Positions 25,906 through 35,110 of a DNA stretch of 63,860 bases are shown piece by piece (within the stretch, counting starts at the first letter, position 1; every line of letters begins with the position of its first letter). The DNA is from Flavobacterium sp. JAS (lineage in GTDB: Bacteria; Bacteroidota; Bacteroidia; Flavobacteriales; Flavobacteriaceae), in NCBI RefSeq assembly GCF_020991455.1, contig NZ_JAJMOX010000018.1, positions 1 to 63,860 on the forward strand. The letters run 5' to 3'. A program made the translations under genes and the position numbers. The notes under the pieces were generated by a model that did not search any database, had not been told where the DNA came from, and worked only from the letters and a program-made list of their open reading frames with translations.

Positions 25906-28900
25906 CTATAGCGGTAGTATAACATGAAACTCTGCTCCTACATTTTCTTCTGCTTTCGAGAAGATAATCCCTTTATGATTTTCCACAATTTTTTTACCAA
26001 TAGACAACCCAATACCGGTACCTGTGTAAATCTCATTATTATGAAGTCGTTGAAAAATTGTAAAAATTTTGTTTTTGTATTGTTCGTCAAAACCAATACC
26101 ATTGTCCTTAATAACTATTTCACAATAAGACGAAGCTGGGTCTAAAGATGGATACTTTTTAATCTGTGCTGCTGTAAGTTTACGTGAATTTATCTCTATT
26201 TTAGATACCGAACCATCATTTTTGCAAAACTTGAGAGCATTGCTAATCAAATTATAAAAAAGCTGATTCATTTGCAACGGAATAGCATTGATAACAGGTA
26301 ATTTTCCGAGTTTAATATTAAGTTTTCGCTCCTCAATCAGTAATTCAAAATCAAAAAGAATATTCTCAAGGATTACATTTAAATCTGTACTGACAAATTG
26401 TGCATCTAGATTATTAAGATACGAATAGGCTAGTAAATCTTTGATAAGTGTATTCATTCTTATCGATGATTTACTGATTTTCTCAAGCATATTAAGCGCT
26501 TCATCCGAAATTTTCTCATCCATTCCTAAGATTCGGCTAATAAACATTAATATCTTACGTAAAGGTTCTTGTAAATCATGACTTGCCACATAGGCATATT
26601 CTTGTAATTGAACATTGGCATAATGCAAATCTTTAACAGAAGCCTCCAGTTCAATATTAGCACTTAACAAATCGGCGGTACGCTCCTGAACTTTAGCCTC
26701 AAAACCATCTGAGAGTACCTGCAATCTTTTTTCAATAATTCTTCGCTCTGTAATATCTTCAATCGCCAGCAAAATTAATTGTTCTTTACTGGTTTCATTG
26801 GTTACTTGTCTGGCGTTAAGCAGCATTATACTTTCTCCATAAGGCAAAAGATTTACTGATATCTGATAATCGTCAAGCTGTGTTTTCTCTGGAAGTACCT
26901 TTTCAAGCATCGCACGCATGGGGATATTATCAAAAAGATGGTTTTGAATTTCATAAATTAGTTTACCTGTAGCTTCTTCTTTCTCAATATTATATTTTTT
27001 TGAGAAAGCCCTGTTGATATTTTTTATTCTTAGATTGGTATCCAGAACTACAATAGGTTCCCGAAGTGTAGCCACAATAGCTTCAGTATAATTTTTTGAA
27101 ATATTTATTTGCTGTTGTTTATTTAAAAGTTCCTGATTTATTTGCAAAAGCTCTTCGTTACTGGACTGTAATTCTTCTTTAGAAGTCTCCAATTCTTCAT
27201 TAAGACTTTGTAGCTCTTCGCTCCCACTTAATAATTCTTCATTGGCACTTTGTAATTCTTCTTTAGATGTTTCCTGCTCTTCGCTAATGGCATTTACGTC
27301 ATCGTGGATTTTTGCCAGTTCCCTTTCGAGTTGCGATACTCTTCTTAGATTGATATTATCATGCAATTCCTCGGCAGTAAATTCATTTGAGAATATATTT
27401 TGCTTTTGAATGATCGTCTTGTAAAATACTACTAAAAAATAAGGTTCTAAAGTATCTGGTAGAGGTTGCACTTCAATCGTAATTTCACTTATATCCCCTT
27501 TATTTTTAATCTGAATCCCCTCTTTTATAATAAGTGATGAGATGTCTTTTGCTTTATGAAATGCATTACGAAGCTCAAAAGCGAGCCCGTCACGTGCCAT
27601 TTTTAGAAGATTAAAGGTTGGTTTTCCCTGCGAAAGTTCAATAAATTCTGCAATAGAACCGTTAATATGTACAATATCCATTTGGTCATTTACGATGACA
27701 CTCGCTGGTGTATATTTCGAAAGCAAAACTGATTCGGCACTTTTTCTGAAATCTTCTTTAATAACTTCTTTCCTTTGAATATCTGTTCGTGAATTTGTAG
27801 ACTTATCATTTGATCCCATACCTGAATGTACAAACCTGCCTGAAACTTGTTTACGTGAATAAATTTTACCTGCTTTTTCAAATGGCTGAAAAAGCTCACC
27901 GGCAGGAACGGCGGTTTCAGATTTTCCTAAAAGTAAAAAACCATTCTCTTTTAAGGCATAATGAAAAGTAGTGAGTGATTTTCTTTGTAAAAATGAATCC
28001 ATATAAATAAATACATTTCTACAGCTAATTAAATCCATTTTTGCAAAGGGAGGGTCGGTCAAAAAATTATGAACTGCAAAAATGCACAAATCTCTTATCT
28101 GTCTTTTAATTTTATACCCATTTGTATTTACTGTAAAATATTTGGTTAGAATCGTTTCAGATACGTTTTTCATCTGAGCTTTTCTATAAAATCCAATTCT
28201 TGCTTTTGCAATAGCTACTTCTGAAATATCAGAAGCAAAAATCTGAATCTCTTTTCCTTCGAGATTTTCTCCTAAAAATTCATGAAGCGAAATAGCCAGC
28301 GAGTAAGCCTCTTCGCCAGTAGAACATCCCGCGATCCATACTCGTATTGCGCAACCTTCGGTTACTCTTTTACTTAATAATGGATATACTTTCTCTCGCA
28401 AGGTTTGAAATATTTTAGTATCTCTAAAAAACTCCGTCACTGGTATCAGCATATCATTAAATAAATCTTCGGGTGCTAATTTATCCCCTTGCAATACTTT
28501 AAGATAATCCCTTAGATTAATGATTTTGTTTAATGCCATTCTTCTGGCAATACGTCTGCGAATGGTAGTTTGCTTATAATAACTAAAATCAACTCCACTA
28601 TGATGATGAAGAATTTTAATTATTTCTTTAAATATTTGTTCATCATTTGCATTACTATTATTCCTGGCTTTAGATATCTCAACGAGTTTTTCTACTATTT
28701 TAGTTGGAGACATGACATAATCAACAACATTTGCATTAATAGCATTTTGTGGCATTTCATTATTAGAAGCATCGAGGTTTTGTGCAAAAGTAACTCCACC
28801 GTATTTTTTTATTGCTCTTAAACCAACTGTTCCATCAGATCCATTTCCTGAGAGTAATACACCATAAGCCAGATCAAAATGAACTTCTGCTAATGAGGTA

Positions 28901-29277
28901 AAAAAAATGTCTATTGCCTGATTTTTTGTGTCTTTTATGCGAGGTCTTAATTTTAAAACGCCATCAAAAGAAGTAAGCATTTTATTTTCAGGGATTACAT
29001 AAATGGTGTTCGGAGCCAAATGAATATCATCACTGATTTCATTAATTGGAATTTTGGCAACACCTGAAAGAAGTTCTGTAAGCATACTATCATGCATAGG
29101 ATGTAAATGCTGAACGATGACGTAAGCCATATCAGAATTATCCGGAATTGCATCTATAAACTCCTTAAAGGCTTCAAGACCTCCAGCCGAAGCACCAATA
29201 CCTACAATAGGAAAGTCTTGGCGTGTAGCCAACGGCAGGATGTTTTTTTTCGTAAGCATGATTTCTTTTGTTTGCAT
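25906..29277 (-). CDS. CheB-CheR-PAS hybrid sensor histidine kinase
   Basis: 1123 residues. Domains in order: CheB-type methylesterase (about 22-205; VGIGASAGGLEAF with Ser30, VQHLHP, GNGSDGTVGL), CheR N-terminal helices (about 230-280; TTIRRRIARRMALN), CheR methyltransferase (about 300-480; WIAGCSTGEEAYSLA, SCRNVFIYMD), a PAS-like region (about 520-625), a long Glu/Ser/Leu coiled coil (about 645-720), a PAS domain (about 730-850), HisKA (YVASHDLQEPLRKIL, phospho-His near 900) and HATPase (NLISNALKFC, IKDNGIGFD, GTGIGLSIGKKI). It has no membrane segment, so it is a cytosolic sensor. The receiver protein gene lies 77 bp upstream on the same strand and is the probable partner. The signal is unknown; chemotaxis proper is not expected in flavobacteria. 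Confidence 0.93.
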   Translation of the reverse strand: MQTKEIMLTKKNILPLATRQDFPIVGIGASAGGLEAFKEFIDAIPDNSDMAYVIVQHLHPMHDSMLTELLSGVAKIPINEISDDIHLAPNTIYVIPENKMLTSFDGVLKLRPRIKDTKNQAIDIFFTSLAEVHFDLAYGVLLSGNGSDGTVGLRAIKKYGGVTFAQNLDASNNEMPQNAINANVVDYVMSPTKIVEKLVEISKARNNSNANDEQIFKEIIKILHHHSGVDFSYYKQTTIRRRIARRMALNKIINLRDYLKVLQGDKLAPEDLFNDMLIPVTEFFRDTKIFQTLREKVYPLLSKRVTEGCAIRVWIAGCSTGEEAYSLAISLHEFLGENLEGKEIQIFASDISEVAIAKARIGFYRKAQMKNVSETILTKYFTVNTNGYKIKRQIRDLCIFAVHNFLTDPPFAKMDLISCRNVFIYMDSFLQRKSLTTFHYALKENGFLLLGKSETAVPAGELFQPFEKAGKIYSRKQVSGRFVHSGMGSNDKSTNSRTDIQRKEVIKEDFRKSAESVLLSKYTPASVIVNDQMDIVHINGSIAEFIELSQGKPTFNLLKMARDGLAFELRNAFHKAKDISSLIIKEGIQIKNKGDISEITIEVQPLPDTLEPYFLVVFYKTIIQKQNIFSNEFTAEELHDNINLRRVSQLERELAKIHDDVNAISEEQETSKEELQSANEELLSGSEELQSLNEELETSKEELQSSNEELLQINQELLNKQQQINISKNYTEAIVATLREPIVVLDTNLRIKNINRAFSKKYNIEKEEATGKLIYEIQNHLFDNIPMRAMLEKVLPEKTQLDDYQISVNLLPYGESIMLLNARQVTNETSKEQLILLAIEDITERRIIEKRLQVLSDGFEAKVQERTADLLSANIELEASVKDLHYANVQLQEYAYVASHDLQEPLRKILMFISRILGMDEKISDEALNMLEKISKSSIRMNTLIKDLLAYSYLNNLDAQFVSTDLNVILENILFDFELLIEERKLNIKLGKLPVINAIPLQMNQLFYNLISNALKFCKNDGSVSKIEINSRKLTAAQIKKYPSLDPASSYCEIVIKDNGIGFDEQYKNKIFTIFQRLHNNEIYTGTGIGLSIGKKIVENHKGIIFSKAEENVGAEFHVILPL

Positions 29278-29354
29278 TTAATAGTACAATTTGAAGTAAA
29301 TCAATACGTCACTATCAAAAGTTATTGTAATACAAATGCGTAGTCTTTTTTAAT

Positions 29355-29807
29355 CTAAATTGTAATAATAAAAGATTCAATCTGAGAATTACTCAATTTT
29401 CCATTCCAATCCATTTCAATTACCTTTTTTAATAATTTCTTTAAATCATCAAAAGAGATAGGTTTTACTACGTAGGCGTTGGCACCTAAACCAAAAGTAC
29501 TTTTTATACTATCTGAAGTTGCTGAGGTTGAGTAAATAGCAATGACCGGAATATTTTTAAACTGTACATCCTCTCGAATTTGTTGCAAAGTTTCAAAACC
29601 CGACATTACCGGCATATTAAGATCTAAAAAAATAATATCCGGAACATGAAGATTTTTATCGTAAAGACGATTTAAAAGCTCTAAACCATTTTTACAAAAT
29701 TCGACGGGAAAATTGAGTTGAAGATCAGCTATTGCATCAGCAAAAAAATCTCTATCATCTTCATCATCATCCGTTAATAAAACCCTTATATTCTGTCTAT
29801 TATTCAT
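29355..29807 (-). CDS. Single-domain response regulator (REC)
   Basis: 150 residues from ATG 29807 (MNNRQNIRVLLTDDDEDD); an in-frame ATG at 29861 would add 18 residues not typical of receivers. The acidic pocket is TDDDEDD, the phospho-acceptor Asp is in IIFLDLNMPVMSG, the Thr/Ser switch in IYSTSATS and the Lys in YVVKPISFDD. No output domain follows, as in Rcp1-like receivers that pair with hybrid or phytochrome-type kinases. Upstream of and co-directional with the CheB-CheR-kinase gene, so likely its phosphorylation partner. Confidence 0.92.
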   Translation of the reverse strand: MNNRQNIRVLLTDDDEDDRDFFADAIADLQLNFPVEFCKNGLELLNRLYDKNLHVPDIIFLDLNMPVMSGFETLQQIREDVQFKNIPVIAIYSTSATSDSIKSTFGLGANAYVVKPISFDDLKKLLKKVIEMDWNGKLSNSQIESFIITI

Positions 29808-30116
29808 TAGTAATTTACCATTTACTTCAAATGTACGTTTTATATAGACATTGAGAGACAAACAAAGTGATTTATTCGTTTTGTTTTAATAAGATTATTT
29901 TTATATTTAAAAAAGAACAATTTAAATACGTAGTATCATTGATAATAATAATTCTATTTCAATGACAGCTATTTTTGGAAAATTAAAAATTAAATAGTCT
30001 TTTAGCTACTTAAAATCTTTAAAATAGATATAATTATTCTTTAAAAAAAAGCTTTTCCCAGCTGCAGTAAAATCAATAAGATTGGCTTATAATTATTATA
30101 TCCGTTTTAAAGTCAT
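29808..30116. other. 309-bp intergenic region
   Basis: Very AT-rich; expected to hold the promoter for the receiver/kinase pair on the minus strand. I see no gene or strong hairpin. Confidence 0.4.
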
Positions 30117-30503
30117 TTATCTGTTACCGCCACCCATATAATGAATCGTTAAATGGAGTAAAAGAGCTCTGGAAATACGCATTATCGGAATTTGTAATGC
30201 CAAACAAATAACTATAAATAACCCTATTACTATTTCAAACGAAAGCGCATAAGTTTCTTTTAAAATAAACCCGAAAAAAATCAGGGGCACGAGTAAAACT
30301 AACACTATTGGATAACTTATCCATAATGAAGCCGAATAAAACCCTGGCTCAATTCTGAAATCCTGATGACAATGTGAGCATCTCTCTGGCATTTTTAAAA
30401 TGGATTTAAACACAAAAAGCCCTGGATTGGTAAATAAATTCCCTTTATAACATCGTGGACATTTTAGTGAAAAAATGTTATACAATTTTGTTGTTTTTTT
30501 CAT
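30117..30503 (-). CDS. DUF983 domain-containing membrane protein
   Basis: 128 residues. A zinc-ribbon-like pair of CxxC motifs is seen (CPRCYKGNLF near residue 14; CSHCHQDF near 42) followed by RIEPGFYSASLWISYPIVL, the DUF983 hallmark, and two or three membrane helices. Function is unknown; family members in proteobacteria often sit near cytochrome oxidase genes. Here it lies 78 bp downstream of the isocitrate dehydrogenase gene on the same strand. Confidence 0.85.
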   Translation of the reverse strand: MKKTTKLYNIFSLKCPRCYKGNLFTNPGLFVFKSILKMPERCSHCHQDFRIEPGFYSASLWISYPIVLVLLVPLIFFGFILKETYALSFEIVIGLFIVICLALQIPIMRISRALLLHLTIHYMGGGNR

Positions 30504-30581
30504 CGATAAGATAATTATTATAATTTAATCCAAACAATCCTAATAGTCGGATTGCCTGGATTAAGCAACTAATGAAACATA

Positions 30582-31805
30582 CTACATATTATCAACCACA
30601 GCCTGACCAAATTCCGAACACTTAACCAGAGTCGCTTCTTCCATTAAACGCTCAAAATCATACGTTACGGTTTTATTGCGAATAGCCCCCTTTAAACCTT
30701 TTACAATAAGATCGGCAGCATCCTGCCATCCCATATATTCGAGCATCATTACCCCTGAAAGGATTTCAGAAGATGGATTTACTTTATCCAGATCTTTATA
30801 CTTAGGAGCCGTACCGTGGGTAGCTTCAAAAATAGAAACTCCTGTCACGTAATTAATGTTGGCTCCTGGTGCTATTCCAATTCCTCCCACTATAGCTGCC
30901 AAGGCATCTGAAATGTAATCCCCATTAAGATTTAGTGTAGCAATCACATCATATTGTTCAGGTCTTAGGATAATTTGCTGTAAAAACGCATCTGCTATTA
31001 CATCTTTTATAATCACCTTATGTCCGTATTTTTCCATTACCAGCCATGGGCCTCCCTCATACTCTTTGGCCCCAAATTCTTCTCTGGCCAGCTCATATCC
31101 CCATTCTTTAAATTGTCCTTCGGTAAATTTCATGATATTTCCCTTGTGTACAATAGTCACAGAATCTTTCCTGAAATCAATGGCGTGTTTGAAAGCCGCT
31201 CTGATAAGCCGCTGGCTTCCTTCTTTGGAAACTGGTTTTATTCCAATGGATACCGTATTGGGAAATCTAATGTTTTTAACCCCCATCTCACCAATAAGAA
31301 AATCTTTTACCTTCTCGAGTTCTGGTGTTCCTGCCATCCATTCTATACCGGCGTAAATATCTTCTGTATTTTCTCTAAAAATAATCATATCCACTTTTTC
31401 GGGTGCTTTAACCGGAGAAGGAACTCCTTTAAACCATTTTACAGGTCTGACACAGACATATAAATCCAATTTTTGTCTCAGAGCAACATTCAGTGATCTC
31501 ATCCCACCGCCAACAGGAGTGGTTAATGGCCCTTTAATGGCAACTAAAAATTCCTCAATATCTCTAACGGTTTGATCCGGAAGCCAATTTCCTGTTTTTT
31601 CAAAAGCCTTTTCACCAGCATATACTTCCTTCCACTGGATCTTTCTACTCTGACCATATGCCTTTTGAACCGCAGCATCAAAAACTAATCTCGAAGCTTT
31701 CCAAATATCCTCCCCTATACCATCTCCTTCAATAAAAGGAATTATAGGGTGAGAAGGCACAATAAGCCTTCCGTTTTGAATACTTATTTTATTTTCGTTC
31801 ATCAT
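30582..31805 (-). CDS. icd: NADP-dependent isocitrate dehydrogenase (homodimeric, Icd type)
   Basis: 407 residues, close to the E. coli Icd length. Motifs include PFIEGDGIGEDIW, GPLTTPVGGGMRSLNVALRQ (substrate Ser/Arg), FRENTEDIYAGIEW, KDVIADAFLQQI, NLNGDYISDALAAIVGG and GIAPGANI, and the end KCSEFGQAVVDNM matches the E. coli enzyme closely. It oxidises isocitrate to 2-oxoglutarate in the TCA cycle, making NADPH in the cytosol. It is divergent from a Crp/Fnr-type regulator, with a 7+4+7 palindrome between them, which suggests control by that regulator. Many flavobacteria also have a monomeric IDH; whether one exists here is not visible. Confidence 0.93.
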   Translation of the reverse strand: MMNENKISIQNGRLIVPSHPIIPFIEGDGIGEDIWKASRLVFDAAVQKAYGQSRKIQWKEVYAGEKAFEKTGNWLPDQTVRDIEEFLVAIKGPLTTPVGGGMRSLNVALRQKLDLYVCVRPVKWFKGVPSPVKAPEKVDMIIFRENTEDIYAGIEWMAGTPELEKVKDFLIGEMGVKNIRFPNTVSIGIKPVSKEGSQRLIRAAFKHAIDFRKDSVTIVHKGNIMKFTEGQFKEWGYELAREEFGAKEYEGGPWLVMEKYGHKVIIKDVIADAFLQQIILRPEQYDVIATLNLNGDYISDALAAIVGGIGIAPGANINYVTGVSIFEATHGTAPKYKDLDKVNPSSEILSGVMMLEYMGWQDAADLIVKGLKGAIRNKTVTYDFERLMEEATLVKCSEFGQAVVDNM

Positions 31806-31930
31806 TTTGTAAATTTTTGAAAAAAAGTTTCACGCAGACTTTCCTTGATTCAACATAATTTTCGTTACTTAACCTCTACTATTTTCTTTTCCTTTTTTTT
31901 TAAAAGAATATACAAAGTAGTTTTACAAAT

Positions 31931-31973
31931 ATATAACAAATGTTATATATTTAATTAATAAATGTTATATTTG
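31931..31973. promoter_or_regulatory. Crp/Fnr-like palindrome and promoter between icd and its divergent regulator
   Basis: ATATAACAAATGTTATAT (31931-31948) has perfect 7-bp arms around 4 bases, the spacing expected for a Crp/Fnr dimer. AAATGTTATAT recurs at 31960-31970 as a half site, and TATATTTG (31966-31973) matches the Bacteroidota -7 consensus just before the regulator ATG at 31978, suggesting a very short or absent leader. Confidence 0.55.
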
Positions 31974-31977
31974 TTTT

Positions 31978-32673
31978 ATGATAGATTTCTTTTCTCAATT
32001 TGATTTCCAAAGCAATCTGCTTTTTGAGAACCTGACTGAATCAGAAAATCAGGCAATTCAAAACGTTATGGAACCCCTTAGTATTAAAAAAGGAAGTATG
32101 CTTTTTTTTGAAGGCGGCATACCTACAGGTATTTATCAAATAAAAAGTGGTAAAGCCAAAAAATTCAAACGCGGTTTTACCGGTGATGAGCAAATATTTT
32201 ATATCTATACACAAGATGATGTACTGGGATATCACGCCTTGCTTGGACAAGAAAGATATCAAGACTCCTGTGAAGCTCTGGAAGACTCAAAAGTGAACTT
32301 TATTGCCAAGGAGGACTTTTTGACACTGCTCAAAGAAATTCCTGCTTTACAGCAAACACTTATTAAAAACATAGGTCATGAATTTGGTGTACTGGCAAAC
32401 CTTATTACCGTATTGGCGCAAAAGAATCAAAATGCGCGACTGGCTCTATTTTTACTGCTTTTAGAAAACAGATTCAATCGAAATTCTACAATAATGAAAG
32501 GCATTGACTTAACACGTGATGACCTGGCTAACCTTATCGGAACATCACAAGAAAGCCTGGGCAGAAGCCTTAAACAGTTTAAAGAACAAGGCTGTATTGA
32601 AATAGATAAAAGAAATATTTATATTAAAGACAAAAAGCAATTAGAACAATTGCTGCAAGTAAAAATAGACTGA
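31978..32673 (+). CDS. Crp/Fnr family transcriptional regulator
   Basis: 231 residues: an N-terminal cyclic-nucleotide-binding fold (SMLFFEGGIPTGIYQIKSGK near residue 38, then FIYTQDDVLGYHALLGQE) and a C-terminal winged HTH (LTRDDLANLIGTSQESLGRS near 180). The four Fnr iron-sulfur cysteines are absent, so it is not an oxygen-sensing Fnr. It is divergent from icd and a palindrome sits in between; control of icd and of itself is inferred. Confidence 0.9.
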   Translation: MIDFFSQFDFQSNLLFENLTESENQAIQNVMEPLSIKKGSMLFFEGGIPTGIYQIKSGKAKKFKRGFTGDEQIFYIYTQDDVLGYHALLGQERYQDSCEALEDSKVNFIAKEDFLTLLKEIPALQQTLIKNIGHEFGVLANLITVLAQKNQNARLALFLLLLENRFNRNSTIMKGIDLTRDDLANLIGTSQESLGRSLKQFKEQGCIEIDKRNIYIKDKKQLEQLLQVKID

Positions 32674-32716
32674 TTTTTACTTGCAGTACCGTTAAACCTG
32701 ATACCATACACTAAAA

Positions 32717-33463
32717 CTATTTGCTTTTAAACTGTATTATACGCCTTCTGTACTTCCTTTCCAATAAAACAGCATTAAACCTGATTCTGTCATATAAGAG
32801 TCCCAAAAGCAAAGCCATGACTCCAATTAATAAAACTTGTAATCCCATATTCGAATAAAAAATTCCACCTGTTATTCCGCCTACAAAGAAAAAACTGATA
32901 ATGGTCATTCGTAGTTTTATCGATACAAACAGCTTTTCTCTAAAGGAATCTTCATGATAAAAAAACAGTTGGGACAATTCGATTCCCAGATCTGTAAAAA
33001 GCCCTGTTAGGTGTGTTGTTCTTACAGTAGCATTAGATATTTTTGTTACCAAAGAATTCTGTAAACCCATTGCAAACAATAAGGTATAGGCTATAAAATC
33101 AGGGTTCTGTGTAATTAAATGGTCTCCAAAGACAGCAATCCCGAACAAAATTATGCTTTCAATTGCTGTTGGAATTACATAACTGTATTTTTCATTTCTT
33201 CGCAAGAGAAACTCTACCAGTAAACTTGAAAAAAAAGATCCCAGAAAAAAGAAGAAAATATATAAAAAGTAAATAAATCCCTGCTTGAAATTAAGTTTAA
33301 AAATCTCATCTACAAAAAAAGCAAAGTGCCCTGTAACATTGGTTGTTAATTTTTGAACTGCTAAAAAACCCGCTACATTTACCAGTCCGGCCACAAACGA
33401 TAATAAAGAGGCAATTTTAAGATTATGTCTTAGATTCCTTTTGTTTCCCTGATGTTTGAACAT
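32717..33463 (-). CDS. DUF1275 (YoaK-like) membrane protein
   Basis: 248 residues with about six membrane helices. The start LSFVAGLVNVAGFL and TTNVTGHFAFF are the DUF1275 signature (G-x2-N-x2-G-F ... N-x-T-G), and ALLFAMGLQNSLVTKIS and TVRTTHLTGLFTDLG complete it. A positively charged C-terminus follows. Function unknown; thought to be a transporter-like protein. Convergent with the Crp/Fnr gene with a 43-bp gap. Confidence 0.87.
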   Translation of the reverse strand: MFKHQGNKRNLRHNLKIASLLSFVAGLVNVAGFLAVQKLTTNVTGHFAFFVDEIFKLNFKQGFIYFLYIFFFFLGSFFSSLLVEFLLRRNEKYSYVIPTAIESIILFGIAVFGDHLITQNPDFIAYTLLFAMGLQNSLVTKISNATVRTTHLTGLFTDLGIELSQLFFYHEDSFREKLFVSIKLRMTIISFFFVGGITGGIFYSNMGLQVLLIGVMALLLGLLYDRIRFNAVLLERKYRRRIIQFKSK

Positions 33464-33773
33464 TGTGTTTTAGTATTTTATAATCCTTAAATTATAATTA
33501 TTCTTGAACTATAAGATCCGCCTTACACTAAGTTAAGATAAAAACCATCAGCAAAAAATGGGATCACAGATAAACGATCTATTGGTCTCAATTATTAGCC
33601 AAAAATGTAATAGTATCTGTTAGATTTTCTTTATTGATAAATGCTGCAATAAACTCTCATACTTCACCAGTGTTTCAAAAAAATTGATATAGAATTTATC
33701 ACCCTGATACAAAATACGTATAATTTGAATATATCTCTTAGAAATTAAAATTTAATTTATAGTTGGGTTTGTT

Positions 33774-33790
33774 GGTTCTGTCGCATCTGT
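33774..33790 (+). mobile_element. Short IS6-like terminus in the 33464-33982 gap
   Basis: GGTTCTGTCGCATCTG matches the ends at 2248 and 25853 over its first 16 bases, then diverges. It is the only recognisable trace of an insertion in this 519-bp gap, apart from the module-B-like tail at 33877-33930. Confidence 0.45.
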
Positions 33791-33876
33791 GAGAATCAAA
33801 TATAAGAGTTTAAGTAATTTAAAAGCTAACCCGCCAATTTACAGAATAATTTAAACATTCAAAAATGGTTTGTAAA

Positions 33877-33934
33877 TTGTTCAGAAAAGGTCACAAAACT
33901 AAAATCCAATTTCTTACTAAATGGGATTTTTTTT
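33877..33934 (+). repeat. Module-B-like tail with hairpin (copy C4)
   Basis: AGGTCACAAAACTAAAATCC followed by a near-perfect hairpin (AATCCAATTT / AAATGGGATT, one mismatch) and a T-run parallels 11298-11347. No plus-strand gene precedes it. Downstream, TTTG (33947) and TAAATTA (33971) could form the promoter of the polyketide operon. Confidence 0.5.
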
Positions 33935-33982
33935 ATATCTTTTCTGTTTGCATATCCAAAATTTTATATCTAAATTACTAGA

Positions 33983-35110
33983 ATGAAAACAGATACAGAT
34001 GTAATAATTGTTGGTGGCGGACTTGCCGGATTGACAGCGGCTATTGATCTATCTCAAAAAGGATTAAAAGTAATACTAATCGAGAAATCAGACTATCCCA
34101 AGCATAAAGTCTGCGGAGAGTATATTTCTAATGAGATTCTGCCCTATTTGTTATCACTTGGTGTAGATGTTTCAGAACTGCATCCCACCAATATCTCTAA
34201 GTTTGAATTTACATCAAGTAATGGAAAAATTGTAACTGCAAAACTTCCGTTAGGAGGCTTTGGCATTAGCCGCTATGTGCTTGACAATTTTTTATACCAA
34301 AAAGCATTAGCAAACAATTGCGCCATTATTAAAGAAAACGTTACTGATCTTTCTTTTTGCAATGATGTCTTTACAATTACCACTCCAAACCAAATTTTAT
34401 CGGCCAAAATTGTATTGGGTGCTTTTGGTAAACGGTCTAACATCGATCAGGTTTTAGCCCGTAATTTTATCTCTAAAAAATCACCTTGGCTGGCTGTTAA
34501 GGCGCATTATTCAGGTGATTTAGATAATAATCTTGTTGCTTTACATAACTTTAATGGTGGTTATTGTGGTGTTTCTAAAGTAGAGAATGACATTATAAAT
34601 ATTTGTTATCTGGCTGATTATGCCACCTTTAAACAATATAAAAACATAGAGGATTATCAGCAGAATATTCTCTATAAAAACAAGCACTTAAAATCTGTTT
34701 TTGAAAATAGTAAACTTCTTTTTGATAAACCAATAACCATAAGTCAGATCTCTTTTGATAAAAAGCAACCTGTAGAAAACCATTTATTAATGATTGGTGA
34801 TACAGCCGGGCTAATTCATCCGCTTTGTGGCAACGGAATGGCTATGGCGATTCACAGTGCAAAAATAGCGTCAGAATTAATAATTGATTATTATTCAGGC
34901 AAAATAATCTCACGCGAATTATTAGAAAGAGCCTATACAAATCAATGGAATAAACATTTTAGCAAGAGATTATTTATGGGCAGGATTCTGGCGAGAATCT
35001 TAACCAATAAAACCATTACTAATATACTTGTTGCAATAGTAGCATCTTTTCCGGGATTAATGTCAAGGATAATTAAACAAACTCACGGTAAATCTTTAGC
35101 AATCAATTAA
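33983..35110 (+). CDS. FAD-dependent oxidoreductase (geranylgeranyl-reductase-like)
   Basis: 375 residues. The FAD motif VIIVGGGLAGLTAAIDLS lies at residues 7-24, followed by the typical KSDYPKHKVCGEYIS, and a second FAD motif LLMIGDTAGLIHPLCGNGMA near 263-282. The fold is that of group A flavoprotein monooxygenases and geranylgeranyl reductases. First gene of a seven-gene operon around a type III polyketide synthase; it probably hydroxylates the aromatic product or reduces a double bond. Its stop directly abuts the ATG of the methyltransferase gene. Confidence 0.88.
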   Translation: MKTDTDVIIVGGGLAGLTAAIDLSQKGLKVILIEKSDYPKHKVCGEYISNEILPYLLSLGVDVSELHPTNISKFEFTSSNGKIVTAKLPLGGFGISRYVLDNFLYQKALANNCAIIKENVTDLSFCNDVFTITTPNQILSAKIVLGAFGKRSNIDQVLARNFISKKSPWLAVKAHYSGDLDNNLVALHNFNGGYCGVSKVENDIINICYLADYATFKQYKNIEDYQQNILYKNKHLKSVFENSKLLFDKPITISQISFDKKQPVENHLLMIGDTAGLIHPLCGNGMAMAIHSAKIASELIIDYYSGKIISRELLERAYTNQWNKHFSKRLFMGRILARILTNKTITNILVAIVASFPGLMSRIIKQTHGKSLAIN

